This document shows, one piece after another, positions 8,288 through 15,688 of a stretch of DNA of 22,680 nt; the first letter of the stretch is position 1; every line of letters starts with the position of its first letter. The notes beneath the pieces are model-generated. The model was given only the letters and a program-made list of their open reading frames with translations. It ran no database searches and was not told where the DNA came from. Position numbers and translations under genes: made by a program. The DNA comes from JBHENC01 sp051000345. Lineage in GTDB: Bacteria; Acidobacteriota; Blastocatellia; Pyrinomonadales; Pyrinomonadaceae. The stretch is from assembly GCA_051000345.1 (NCBI GenBank), contig JBPCOJ010000059.1, positions 1 to 22,680 on the forward strand. Reading direction: 5' to 3'.

Positions 8288-8597
8288 TCGCTTCAGAAAG
8301 CAGATTCGTTGAATACTTGTTGCGCCGGAGGCATTGCTTGGTCGTCGCCCTTAATCGAGCGCGGCGCGGGCGATGCCTCCGGCGCAAAGTTTATCGAAGC
8401 CGTAGTAAAGTAATTTTGTGTTACAGTGACGGCTTCTGTGCCTTGCGCTGTTTGCGCGCTTACGCTTAAAATGACCGACAATGGTTTTGTCTCGATGCTG
8501 TGAAGCACGCCGTTTTTTCTTTGTTTCGATGGGTGCTCTTCGCTCCCCTGAGCGCCGTATATCATTTAAGTAATCTGTTCTTATTCGGAGGCTTTTC
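8288..8597 (+). other. 310-bp intergenic region: long hairpin, then leader of the next gene
   Basis: The first part carries a strong inverted repeat (8320-8387, listed separately). Further on there is a small hairpin at 8541-8554 (CGCTC/GAGCG) and a -10-like TATCAT at 8560-8565 without a clear -35. A ribosome binding site GGAGG (8587-8591) lies six bases before GTG 8598. A 90-codon antisense frame covers most of the region, but I do not accept it as a gene. Confidence 0.5.
8320..8387. repeat. Long inverted repeat, 15-bp perfect arms extendable to about 21 bp
   Basis: The arms 8320-8334 and 8373-8387 are perfect reverse complements. Pairing continues inward with G-C and G-T pairs to 8340/8367, leaving a loop of about 26 nt. 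It begins about 33 bases after the protease stop. There is no T-run after it, so it is not a standard intrinsic terminator. It could be an mRNA 3'-end stabiliser, a Rho-dependent end or a REP/MITE-like palindrome. I found no second copy in the window. Confidence 0.75.
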
Positions 8598-10967
8598 GTG
8601 AAGCAAGTTTTTCGTTCTCTGTATGCCGCGAGCATTCTTTTGCTTGTTTGCGGATTATTTACCTTTGCCCAAGCGCAAACTCCAGACCAGTCCATCGCGC
8701 AAATCACTTCATCCCCTACGGGCAATTCCTTCGCTAACGACATTAGCGGCGACGGGCGCTTTGTGGTCATCGAATCGACGGGCAATATCGCCACCGATAG
8801 CCCGAGCAACGCCGACGGTAATCGCGAAATCTTTTTATTCGACAACACGCAGAATCGGATTTTTCAGATTACTAACACGACAAGCGCGCTCAACGACAGA
8901 GCAGCATCTTCGACTGTTGCGACCAACATCAGAATTGAAATAGATAACATACGTCCTGTGATTAGCCGCGATGGACGCTTTATCGTTTTCAGTTCCAATG
9001 CGCCGACGCCCGCAAGCTTCAACGCCAATGCGCTCGACGATGCGACGCTCACCAGTCTGACCAGAACCGACGGCTTCAACACAGAGATTTTTATTTATCA
9101 GGTTCCAACCGGCAACGATAAAAACAACGGCGCGTTGACGCGGCTTACCACAACGCAGGCCAGCCGCGCGCCGCAATCTGCCAGCACCACGCGCGCAGCT
9201 TTTATCGCCGACGATAACCGCGATGCTGCCGTCAGCGACGACGGTTCGCTTATTGCCTTTGCCTCGACGACACGCGTTGCTTCCGATACGCCGAGCGGCT
9301 CGGCTAACACAGACGGCAGCAGCGAAATTTTCATCTACAGCGCGAAAACGGGAACCTTCACACAGCTGACAAACACGACCGGGGATTTTGTTTTCAACGA
9401 CAATCCGTCGCTCTCCGCCGACGGCTCTACAGTCGCGTTCATCTCCAACGCGATCATCGCGGGCGGCGACAACAACGACGACGGCAGAGGAAACGGCAAC
9501 GCCGAAATCTTTCTCGCTAATGTTAATAGCAATACCGGAACCGTGACCACTGCGCCGCGCCAGATCACGCGCACTAAAGCATCAGCGACAGTCTCGATTG
9601 CTAATATCTTGAGTCCCGGACGCCGCTTGAGCCGCGACGGAAATTTCCTCGCCTTTGAATCGAGCGCCACCAGCCCGACTGCCAGCGACGGCGTGAATCA
9701 AGTCGGCTCCGCCATCTTCGTTTACAACGTCGCCGCCAATTCCTTTTCGCAGTTCGGCCCGCGCGCCGCCGACGCCAACAACGAAGTCATACGCTTTCCG
9801 ACTTTCTCGGACTACCAGACATCCGGCGGGCAAGCCTGCACGGACGCCAATCGCGCGACATGCACGACGCCGACCACGCTCGTCTTTGCTTCGCGCCTGA
9901 GTTTTACCGCGAGCGGTGATGCTCCTCCGTCCGCAACCGACGCCAGCAGCCTCAACCCGAACAGCACGACGCAGATTTTTAGAGTACCGCTTAGCCAGCC
10001 GAACGCGACTCCGAATCCATCTAATCGCTTCACGCGTTTGACCAACACGCCCGCGCCCGCAGTGGCAACGATTCCGCTGACGCAGCCGCTCCCGAGCGAT
10101 TCATCGCTGCGCCTCGCCTTTAGTCTCGGCGCCACAGACCTCGTCACCGGCGGCAACGCTGATAATTCCACAGAAGTCTTTTATCTCACTTCGCGCACAA
10201 GCACGACTACGGGATCGAGCGCGACGGTGAGTTTCACCACTGCGCTCGGCTTGCTGCCCGTCACTCCCGGCGCGGCTGCTCCTGCCGTTGCCGGACTCGC
10301 GCCCGGAGAAATCGGAATTATCAACTTAAGCCCGGCGATGTCCCTGCTGCCGCAATCCAACGAGAGTGCTCCGGCGCTTCAGATGAAAGGCGTTTCCGTT
10401 TCCGTGGGCAACGCGGCGGCGCTTATTTATTCCGTTAGCGCAAACCAGATTACTTTCGTCGTTCCGCCGGAACTCGCCGCAACAGCCGCCAATGCTCCGG
10501 CGAACGTCGTTATCTCCAACGTCAATGACAACACCGTGACGCGCGCCGCCCTGCCTATCATTGCCGCGCAACCGGACATCGGCATCGTCGAAAACAACAA
10601 TAATCGCGGGGCCGTCTTTAACGTGACAGGCGGCATGATGAGCATGTCCGAACCCTTCAGCGCGACGACGCCCGTCATTACCCCGTCCGGGATGCAAAGT
10701 CAGCAAACCGTGCTCGGTATCATGCTAACCGGTGTGCGCAACATTCAACCTTCGCAAGTGACGGTCACCATCGGCACAACGAGCATCACGGGCGCTGCGA
10801 TTCAAGCGGTTGCGCAGACAACGACGCCCGGCTTCGATCAAATCGACGTGCAGATTCCCGCCTCGCTTGCCGGACTGAAAGACCAGCCTGTCATCGTTAG
10901 CGTGACAATCAGTGGCACGACCTATACGAGCCGCGCAAACGCTGCGCCGCTCATCAGCCTTCAATAA
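8598..10967 (+). CDS. Secreted TolB/PD40-like beta-propeller protein with TIGR03437-like C-terminal domain
   Basis: GTG 8598 follows GGAGG by six bases. The 789-residue product starts with a signal peptide (MKQVFRSLY, hydrophobic core, cleavage near AQA-QT at about residue 27). Residues of about 35-500 are repeats of the WD40-like/PD40 type. The pattern is D(I/V)S.DGRFV(V/I)(F/I)(E/S)S followed by NAD/NTDG..E(I/V)F(L/I)Y and then an (F/L)xQ(I/L)TNT strand, as in TolB-like propellers. The C-terminal third, from about 545, has APGEIGIINLSP, VSVGNAAALIYSVSANQITFVVP and a late GVR..QPSQVTVTIG. This resembles the TIGR03437 domain common in secreted Acidobacteriota proteins. No catalytic motif was seen, so a binding or scaffold role outside the cytoplasm is most likely. 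Low-complexity Asn/Asp/Ser/Thr loops are frequent. It is one gene between a hairpin and an intrinsic terminator. The domain names come from pattern memory, not from a search. Confidence 0.85.
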   Translation: MKQVFRSLYAASILLLVCGLFTFAQAQTPDQSIAQITSSPTGNSFANDISGDGRFVVIESTGNIATDSPSNADGNREIFLFDNTQNRIFQITNTTSALNDRAASSTVATNIRIEIDNIRPVISRDGRFIVFSSNAPTPASFNANALDDATLTSLTRTDGFNTEIFIYQVPTGNDKNNGALTRLTTTQASRAPQSASTTRAAFIADDNRDAAVSDDGSLIAFASTTRVASDTPSGSANTDGSSEIFIYSAKTGTFTQLTNTTGDFVFNDNPSLSADGSTVAFISNAIIAGGDNNDDGRGNGNAEIFLANVNSNTGTVTTAPRQITRTKASATVSIANILSPGRRLSRDGNFLAFESSATSPTASDGVNQVGSAIFVYNVAANSFSQFGPRAADANNEVIRFPTFSDYQTSGGQACTDANRATCTTPTTLVFASRLSFTASGDAPPSATDASSLNPNSTTQIFRVPLSQPNATPNPSNRFTRLTNTPAPAVATIPLTQPLPSDSSLRLAFSLGATDLVTGGNADNSTEVFYLTSRTSTTTGSSATVSFTTALGLLPVTPGAAAPAVAGLAPGEIGIINLSPAMSLLPQSNESAPALQMKGVSVSVGNAAALIYSVSANQITFVVPPELAATAANAPANVVISNVNDNTVTRAALPIIAAQPDIGIVENNNNRGAVFNVTGGMMSMSEPFSATTPVITPSGMQSQQTVLGIMLTGVRNIQPSQVTVTIGTTSITGAAIQAVAQTTTPGFDQIDVQIPASLAGLKDQPVIVSVTISGTTYTSRANAAPLISLQ

Positions 10968-11021
10968 TCAGGCTACGGCTTCAGGCAAGTTGTTTTAAGA
11001 CATTCAATAACGCTCGCTAAT

Positions 11022-11073
11022 AAAGCCCGCGCGATTCCGAGTTACACCGGATCGTGCGGGCTTTGCTCTTTTT
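11022..11073 (+). terminator. Rho-independent terminator after the PD40-like gene
   Basis: The arm AAAGCCCGC at 11022-11030, extended by CGATTCCG, pairs with CGGATCGTGCGGGCTTT ending at 11064. The loop is short, and GCTCTTTTT (U-run at 11069-11073) follows. It lies 55 bases after the stop codon of the upstream gene. This is the clearest intrinsic terminator on the plus strand. Confidence 0.85.
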
Positions 11074-11234
11074 GGTATAGGTGCGTTGAGTTGAAAATGC
11101 TGCTATATCGCTTTCCTGTTGCGTGACTCATGCACGGCATCAAGGTTGCGTTGCGCCCAAGCGTTCGATTGCCACTATTAGCCGTAACGGTTTCGCTCTC
11201 CTCCTTACGTTGCCCGGAAATTTTCAAGGGAAAT

Positions 11235-11252
11235 GTGTGCGTCTTCGCACAC
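11235..11252 (+). other. Small perfect hairpin in the leader of the propeller/DUF4214 gene
   Basis: GTGTGCG (11235-11241) and CGCACAC (11246-11252) form a 7-bp stem with a TCTT loop, 54 bases before the ATG at 11307. It may stabilise the mRNA leader. No function is shown. Confidence 0.45.
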
Positions 11253-11306
11253 CGCTTGTTTCTTCGCGTCTCGCCGCCACAGCCCGTCTTTCGAGGAGGA
11301 ATCTCA

Positions 11307-13550
11307 ATGCTTCTTGCTACCCGTCCAGCTCGTCTCTTCGCTGCGCCCTGTATCATGCTCGCAATCTTCGCCGTTCACATTTTCTTCGCACCCGCTCAAA
11401 TCATTCACGCGCAAACACCTTCCGCGCGTGAACTCCGGCCAGATATGCGCCATGCGCTTGACGCCCGCGCGCGTTTTCGTTCACGCGAAGAAATTCCACT
11501 TTCATCCTTGCGGCGCAAAGAAGATTCCGCAACGCTTCAGCACGCCGCTTCCACTTTTGAACTGCGCCCGCGCCGCCTTGCCGCCGCTTCGCCCGAAGCG
11601 GATACGACGCGCAAAACTCCTGCACGAGCCGCCGTTGTCAGCAGCGTCAATACGCGTTTCCTTGAAACTGCTCCGACTGCCGCCAACGCCGCCAGCACCA
11701 GCCTGTCGCGCATCAGGGCAGGCACGCCGCTTTATAGAGTGCTGCACGCTTCGCAATTAAGCCTGATCTCCGCTGCCGGAACAGATGAGCAATACACGGA
11801 CACGACAAACGACATCGTTGCCGACGAGCGCACGGCCTTCGATGCGCGCGGCGGTTCCTTCGATATCGCCGTCGGGCGCTCCGGCGCGCGCTACGAAGTT
11901 TATTCCGCACTCGACAGCGATCCGGCATCGACAACCTACCGCCAGCAAGTCGGCGTGCTCGTCGTCGGCATCGACAGCAATGGAGATTTTGTCAGCGATT
12001 CTTCGCAGACCTTTAATCTCGCCCGCACCTTTCACTTGCCTTCGATTGCGGCAGTCGTCAACGGTACGTCAAAGGCCGGACGTGAATTCGTCGTTGTTTC
12101 GTCGAGCGGCTACTTCAATCGCAACGATGCGAAAGACCCGGACAATGAAGCTTCGGCGGGCGTGCTGCTGCTGGTGCGCGATCCTTTGACGGGCGGCTTC
12201 GATGGTGCGCAAACTAGGGAACTCGTGCGCGTCGGCAGCAATCAACTCAACAACGCCAACGCGCTCGCCTTGCTTCCGAACAACGATCTGCTTATCGCCG
12301 ATTTCGATTCCGGCAATCTGCGCATCGTCCGCGACACGAACGGCGACGGCATCCCGGACACGCTCGATCCAACGCCGTTTTATACTTATCAATACTCGGA
12401 CGACGCGCCCCTAGACATTGCCGCTAACAAGCGCGGCGTCGTTTTTTCGCATTCTTACGGCAACGACGCCGTATTGCTCGCCCTCTACGACGACAACCAC
12501 GACGGGCGCGCGGACGCCGAAGAAGTCGTCGCCGAAGGCCTCTCGCTCGACAATAATCTGCTGCTGCACGGGCTTACAGTTGACCGCGACGGCACTATCT
12601 ACATTATCGAAGATGCCAGCGGCGCTTCGGATTCAATCGCCACGGGCGGCAACAACGGCACGCCGCGCATTAGCGCTTTCGCAGACCCGACGATGGAAGG
12701 ATTTTTAGAGAACGGCACGATCTACGCCGTCGCCGACGACGCGGCTTCGCAGGGGCTAACCGGCCTCGCTTTCGGCACTGATGCGCAGTCGGCGCAGACG
12801 TTTAATCCGATTGATGATTCACGCTTTTTCGTGCTTCAGCAATATCTGAATTTTCTTGATCGCGCGCCGGACAAAGCAGGGCAGGATTACTGGACTGCGC
12901 TTATCGCGCGCTGCGCCGCCACCGACAACAAATGCCTTAACGCACAACGCGTGTCTGTCTCAGCAGCGTTCTTTATCGAGCAGGAATTTCAGCAAACGGG
13001 CAACTATGTTTACAGGCTCTATAAGGGAACGCTCAATCGTCAACCGACCTTCGCGGAATTTCTGTCCGACAGAAGCAAGGTCATCGGCGGCGCGAATTTA
13101 GACGCCAGCAAAACCGCCTTCGCCAACGATTGGATAGGGCGCGCAGAGTTTCAAAAATTGTATCCGGCCACTTCAACGCCCGAACAATTCATCGACGCGT
13201 TGATTGCGACGATCCGGCAAACAACAAGCGGCGCGGTTGACTTAACAACTAATCGCGCAAGCTATCAAAACATCCTGCGGCAAAGCGGGCGCGGCAGCGT
13301 TGTGCGGCAGATTGTCGAAGATCAGGCTTTTCAACAAGCTGAATACAATCGCGCGTTCGTCTTGATGCAATACTTCGGTTATCTGCGGCGTGACCCGGAC
13401 GCGGACGGATACAAATTCTGGCTCGATGTTTTGAACAATCGGGTTGCCAATAATTATCGCGGCATGGTTTGCGCTTTCGTCACTTCGGCGGAATACCAGA
13501 ACCGCTTCGGCAAATTCCACATGCACACAGATGCGGAGTGCGGTCAGTAG
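11307..13550 (+). CDS. Secreted propeller-like protein with calcium-loop-like motifs and C-terminal DUF4214 module
   Basis: ATG 11307 is chosen because GAGGAGGA (11293-11300) lies six bases upstream and a signal peptide follows directly (MLLATRPARLF, hydrophobic core, cleavage near IHA-QT). The open frame runs 59 codons further upstream but without such features. The product has 747 residues. After a basic, Arg-rich region (about 40-130), residues of about 160-490 form repeated beta segments like an NHL/FG-GAP-type propeller (LALLPNNDLLIADFDSGNLRIV, GLTVDRDGTIYII). They carry Asp/Asn-rich loops DSNGDF, DTNGDGIPD and DDNHDGRAD that resemble calcium-binding DxNxDG loops. From about 503 to the end is a DUF4214 module closely similar to that of the protease, with Cys-X6-Cys, VSVSAAFFIEQEF, VYRLYKGTLNRQP, YFGYLRRDPD and YQNRF. 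It ends with a 14-residue tail containing a further Cys. No enzyme motif was seen; it is probably a surface-attached binding protein. Confidence 0.88.
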   Translation: MLLATRPARLFAAPCIMLAIFAVHIFFAPAQIIHAQTPSARELRPDMRHALDARARFRSREEIPLSSLRRKEDSATLQHAASTFELRPRRLAAASPEADTTRKTPARAAVVSSVNTRFLETAPTAANAASTSLSRIRAGTPLYRVLHASQLSLISAAGTDEQYTDTTNDIVADERTAFDARGGSFDIAVGRSGARYEVYSALDSDPASTTYRQQVGVLVVGIDSNGDFVSDSSQTFNLARTFHLPSIAAVVNGTSKAGREFVVVSSSGYFNRNDAKDPDNEASAGVLLLVRDPLTGGFDGAQTRELVRVGSNQLNNANALALLPNNDLLIADFDSGNLRIVRDTNGDGIPDTLDPTPFYTYQYSDDAPLDIAANKRGVVFSHSYGNDAVLLALYDDNHDGRADAEEVVAEGLSLDNNLLLHGLTVDRDGTIYIIEDASGASDSIATGGNNGTPRISAFADPTMEGFLENGTIYAVADDAASQGLTGLAFGTDAQSAQTFNPIDDSRFFVLQQYLNFLDRAPDKAGQDYWTALIARCAATDNKCLNAQRVSVSAAFFIEQEFQQTGNYVYRLYKGTLNRQPTFAEFLSDRSKVIGGANLDASKTAFANDWIGRAEFQKLYPATSTPEQFIDALIATIRQTTSGAVDLTTNRASYQNILRQSGRGSVVRQIVEDQAFQQAEYNRAFVLMQYFGYLRRDPDADGYKFWLDVLNNRVANNYRGMVCAFVTSAEYQNRFGKFHMHTDAECGQ
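12945..13031 (+). repeat. 87-bp near-identical patch, copy 2 (in the propeller/DUF4214 gene)
   Basis: This is the partner of 7703-7789, with six differences in 87 bases. The third long DUF4214 gene (19363-20250, minus) encodes nearly the same peptide here but with many different synonymous bases. Protein constraint alone therefore does not explain the identity. Confidence 0.85.
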
Positions 13551-13603
13551 GCGGTGAGCTGAACCGTATGTGATAAAGATTTAGAGTGGAAAGATGAATG
13601 ATA

Positions 13604-13634
13604 AAATGAGACGAATTTGATTCGCTCCTCATTT
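13604..13634 (+). other. Imperfect hairpin downstream of the propeller/DUF4214 gene
   Basis: AAATGAG (13604-13610) pairs with CTCATTT (13628-13634), and inside it CGAA (13612-13615) pairs with TTCG (13621-13624). It is 54 bases after the stop codon and could end that transcript. It is AT-rich and is not followed by a T-run, so the terminator call is weak. Confidence 0.3.
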
Positions 13635-13717
13635 GTCCTTCCGCTCTCATCATTTCGTTTCGCCCGTCTCACACGCTTATACGATTCGCTAAAGGCTCGC
13701 GGCTTCGCAGCATCAGC

Positions 13718-13747
13718 TTGACACTTATCAGCTTGAAACCTTAGCCT
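13718..13747 (+). promoter_or_regulatory. Weak candidate promoter of the glycan operon
   Basis: A perfect TTGACA at 13718-13723 is followed after 18 bases by TAGCCT (13742-13747), which matches only three positions of TATAAT. It is well placed, about 30 bases before ATG 13778, and no better pair was found between 13551 and 13777. The poor -10 suggests an activator, another sigma factor, or a wrong call. Confidence 0.25.
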
Positions 13748-13777
13748 TTCTTTTTCATCCATTTTAATTTTTGGTAG

Positions 13778-15688
13778 ATGTTGCGAAGTGTAGGAATGAC
13801 GGAGACGAGCGAACCCGAAAGCAGTGTTGAAGAATTGATCTCTAGGATGCGCGAGGGAGCCGCGCGCCGCCGCATCGACGACAGTTTTTCAGCGAGCCGC
13901 GAGGCTGCACAATCAACCAACACAATTGACGACTCCAGCACAGGCAGCGCGCAGTTTGCCCGCTTCGCTTCTCCGATAAATGTCCCGCACGCGCCGCTCG
14001 CTTTGCAGCCGGAGTTCGAGCCGCGCGCGGATGATTCCTACCACGCGCGCGATCTGCTCAAATATCACGACCGCGATTTCGTGCGGAATGCCTACCGCGC
14101 GATTCTCAAGCGCCAGCCGGATGCCGCCGGTTTCAAACAATTCATCGAAGGCTTGCGCGCCGGGCAGCTTAATAAAATAGATGTGCTGGCACAACTTCAG
14201 CGCTCGCCGGAAGGCAAGGCGAAGAATGTTCAGGTAAACGGCCTGCAACATCCAGCCCGCATTAGAAGCCTTTACCGCTTGCCCTTCATAGGCTATCTCG
14301 CGCAGTTGATTGCAAGCATCTTGCGTTTGCCCGTGCTCTTGCGCAGCCAGCAACAAATCGAATCCTATCTTATCGCGCAGCAGCAATTGATCGCGGATCA
14401 CTTCAACGACGCGCACGCTCAATTAGCAAGTGTCACCGAAACATTAGCAAGTGCCACCGAAACGCTTGCGTCCGCGCAGCAACGCCAGCAACTCGCTTAC
14501 GACGCATTGGATGACCGACTCACAACGGCACAGCAAAATCTAGACGCGAATCTTGCCGCAACGCTTGCGTCCGCGCAGCAACGCCAGCAACTCGCTTACG
14601 ACGCATTGGATGACCGACTCACAACGGCACAGCAAAATCTAGACGCGAATCTTGCCGCATCGAGCAGCCATGCGGAAGCCATGCTCGCGCAATTAAGCCA
14701 GCAGACAGATGCACGGTTCAATGAATTGGCGCAGCACTCCGAATTCCGTTTCACGCAGCTCGGCAATCACATCGAGGCGCGTTTCGCCGAAACGAGCGCT
14801 GGCCTACAGCAGCAAAGGGAATCACAGCGTGACCGTCTCGACGTGCTGGCTCGTAATCTCGAAAGCGAGACAGCGCGCATCATGGAAAAACATCAGGAGA
14901 CGCGCGCCGAACTCGCGTTGCAGGCGCGGCGTATTTCCATGCTGCTCGAAGGCGCGCGGGGACAGTTGGCGAGCGCGTCGGGCAATAGGGAATTACAAGC
15001 TCTCGCCGGTGAAGACGCCCATACACACGATGCACTCTACATTTCGCTCGAAGACAAATTGCGCGGCAGCCGTGATGCGATCATCGAGCGCTTGAAAATT
15101 TATTTGCCGCTTCTCGAATCGTCGCACGTCGGCGGCGAAGCGATGCCTTTGCTGGACATCGGCTGCGGGCGCGGCGAGTGGCTGGAATTATTGAAGGCCG
15201 AAGGATTGAATGCCGTCGGCGTGGACACCAACAGCATCGCTATTGCGCAATGCCGCGAGCGCGGATTCGACGCGCGCGAGATGGACGCGCTGGCTTATCT
15301 GCGCGCTTTGCCCTCCGAAAGCGTCGGAGCCGTTACGGGCTTTCATCTTGTCGAACATCTGCCGTTCGATGTGTTGATGAAGCTATTGGATGAGTGCGTG
15401 CGCGTCGTCAAACCGGGCGGCGCAGTCGTCTTCGAGACGCCGAACCCGCAGAATGTTTTGGTCGGCAGTTGCAACTTTTATTTCGATCCGACGCACCGCC
15501 ATCCGCTGCCGAGTCAGATGCTGAAATTCCTCGTCGAATCGAGAGGCTTCGCACGCGTCGAAGTGATGAATCTGCATCCGGCGGAGATTGTCCCCGTCGC
15601 GGGCGATTCCGACATCGTCAAACGCTTCAACGAACTTTTCTACGGCGCGATGGATTACGCCGTGATCGGCTGGAAGGTGAAGGCATGA
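13778..15688 (+). CDS. DUF4214 / coiled-coil / class I SAM-dependent methyltransferase, probable glycan-modifying protein
   Basis: The 636-residue product has three parts. An N-terminal SSVEELISRMREGAARRR helix leads to one DUF4214-like unit (about 98-145: FVRNAYRAILKRQPDAAGF). Next is a hydrophobic/amphipathic stretch (165-188), then a long Gln/Ala-rich coiled coil (about 190-410). The C-terminal domain (about 450-636) is a class I methyltransferase: SAM motif DIGCGRGEW at 460-468, acidic VGVDTNS, GFHLVEHLPF, VVKPGGAVVFETPNPQN and NFYFDPTHRHPLP. This methyltransferase type is found beside O-antigen and capsule glycosyltransferases. A coiled coil next to a methyltransferase recalls WbdD, which caps O-antigen chains and measures their length; here the methyltransferase comes last and no kinase domain is seen. 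ATG 13796 is an alternative start. The coiled coil holds 21-bp and 99-bp tandem repeats. The stop codon overlaps the next gene's ATG (ATGA). The role in glycan capping is inferred. Confidence 0.85.
   Translation: MLRSVGMTETSEPESSVEELISRMREGAARRRIDDSFSASREAAQSTNTIDDSSTGSAQFARFASPINVPHAPLALQPEFEPRADDSYHARDLLKYHDRDFVRNAYRAILKRQPDAAGFKQFIEGLRAGQLNKIDVLAQLQRSPEGKAKNVQVNGLQHPARIRSLYRLPFIGYLAQLIASILRLPVLLRSQQQIESYLIAQQQLIADHFNDAHAQLASVTETLASATETLASAQQRQQLAYDALDDRLTTAQQNLDANLAATLASAQQRQQLAYDALDDRLTTAQQNLDANLAASSSHAEAMLAQLSQQTDARFNELAQHSEFRFTQLGNHIEARFAETSAGLQQQRESQRDRLDVLARNLESETARIMEKHQETRAELALQARRISMLLEGARGQLASASGNRELQALAGEDAHTHDALYISLEDKLRGSRDAIIERLKIYLPLLESSHVGGEAMPLLDIGCGRGEWLELLKAEGLNAVGVDTNSIAIAQCRERGFDAREMDALAYLRALPSESVGAVTGFHLVEHLPFDVLMKLLDECVRVVKPGGAVVFETPNPQNVLVGSCNFYFDPTHRHPLPSQMLKFLVESRGFARVEVMNLHPAEIVPVAGDSDIVKRFNELFYGAMDYAVIGWKVKA
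14423..14464 (+). repeat. 21-bp tandem repeat, two copies (one heptad per copy)
   Basis: Units 14423-14443 and 14444-14464 match at 19 of 21 bases and encode LASVTET and LASATET. The next seven residues (LASAQQR) begin the same way. Each unit is exactly one coiled-coil heptad. Confidence 0.85.
14461..14659 (+). repeat. Perfect 99-bp tandem duplication in the coiled-coil coding region
   Basis: Bases 14461-14559 are repeated exactly at 14560-14658, and the match runs one base further. The unit is 33 codons in frame: residues 229-261 and 262-294, starting TLASAQQRQQ and ending DANLAA. No synonymous difference separates the copies, so the duplication is recent or kept identical by recombination. 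It could also be an assembly artefact. Confidence 0.95.

Noticed and set aside
8293..8565. 90-codon antisense frame in the gap before the PD40-like gene
   Set aside because: It has no ribosome binding site that I can see and no recognisable family. Codon third positions are not biased, and the frame runs through both arms of the inverted repeat.
11130..11306. 59-codon upstream extension of the propeller/DUF4214 gene
   Set aside because: The strong GAGGAGGA site and the signal peptide both place the start at 11307.
12330..12530. True EF-hands in the propeller/DUF4214 protein
   Set aside because: The DxNxDG loops are present, but the flanking segments read as beta strands rather than EF-hand helices. 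They are described only as calcium-loop-like.
14461..14659. 99-bp direct repeats as a CRISPR or mobile element
   Set aside because: They are two adjacent units with no spacers, in frame inside a coiled coil, with no terminal inverted repeats or transposase.
15394..15684. Upstream extension of the first glycosyltransferase into the methyltransferase gene
   Set aside because: That part is Arg-rich out-of-frame sequence. MRILIATTH at 15685, with the ATGA overlap, is the normal family start.
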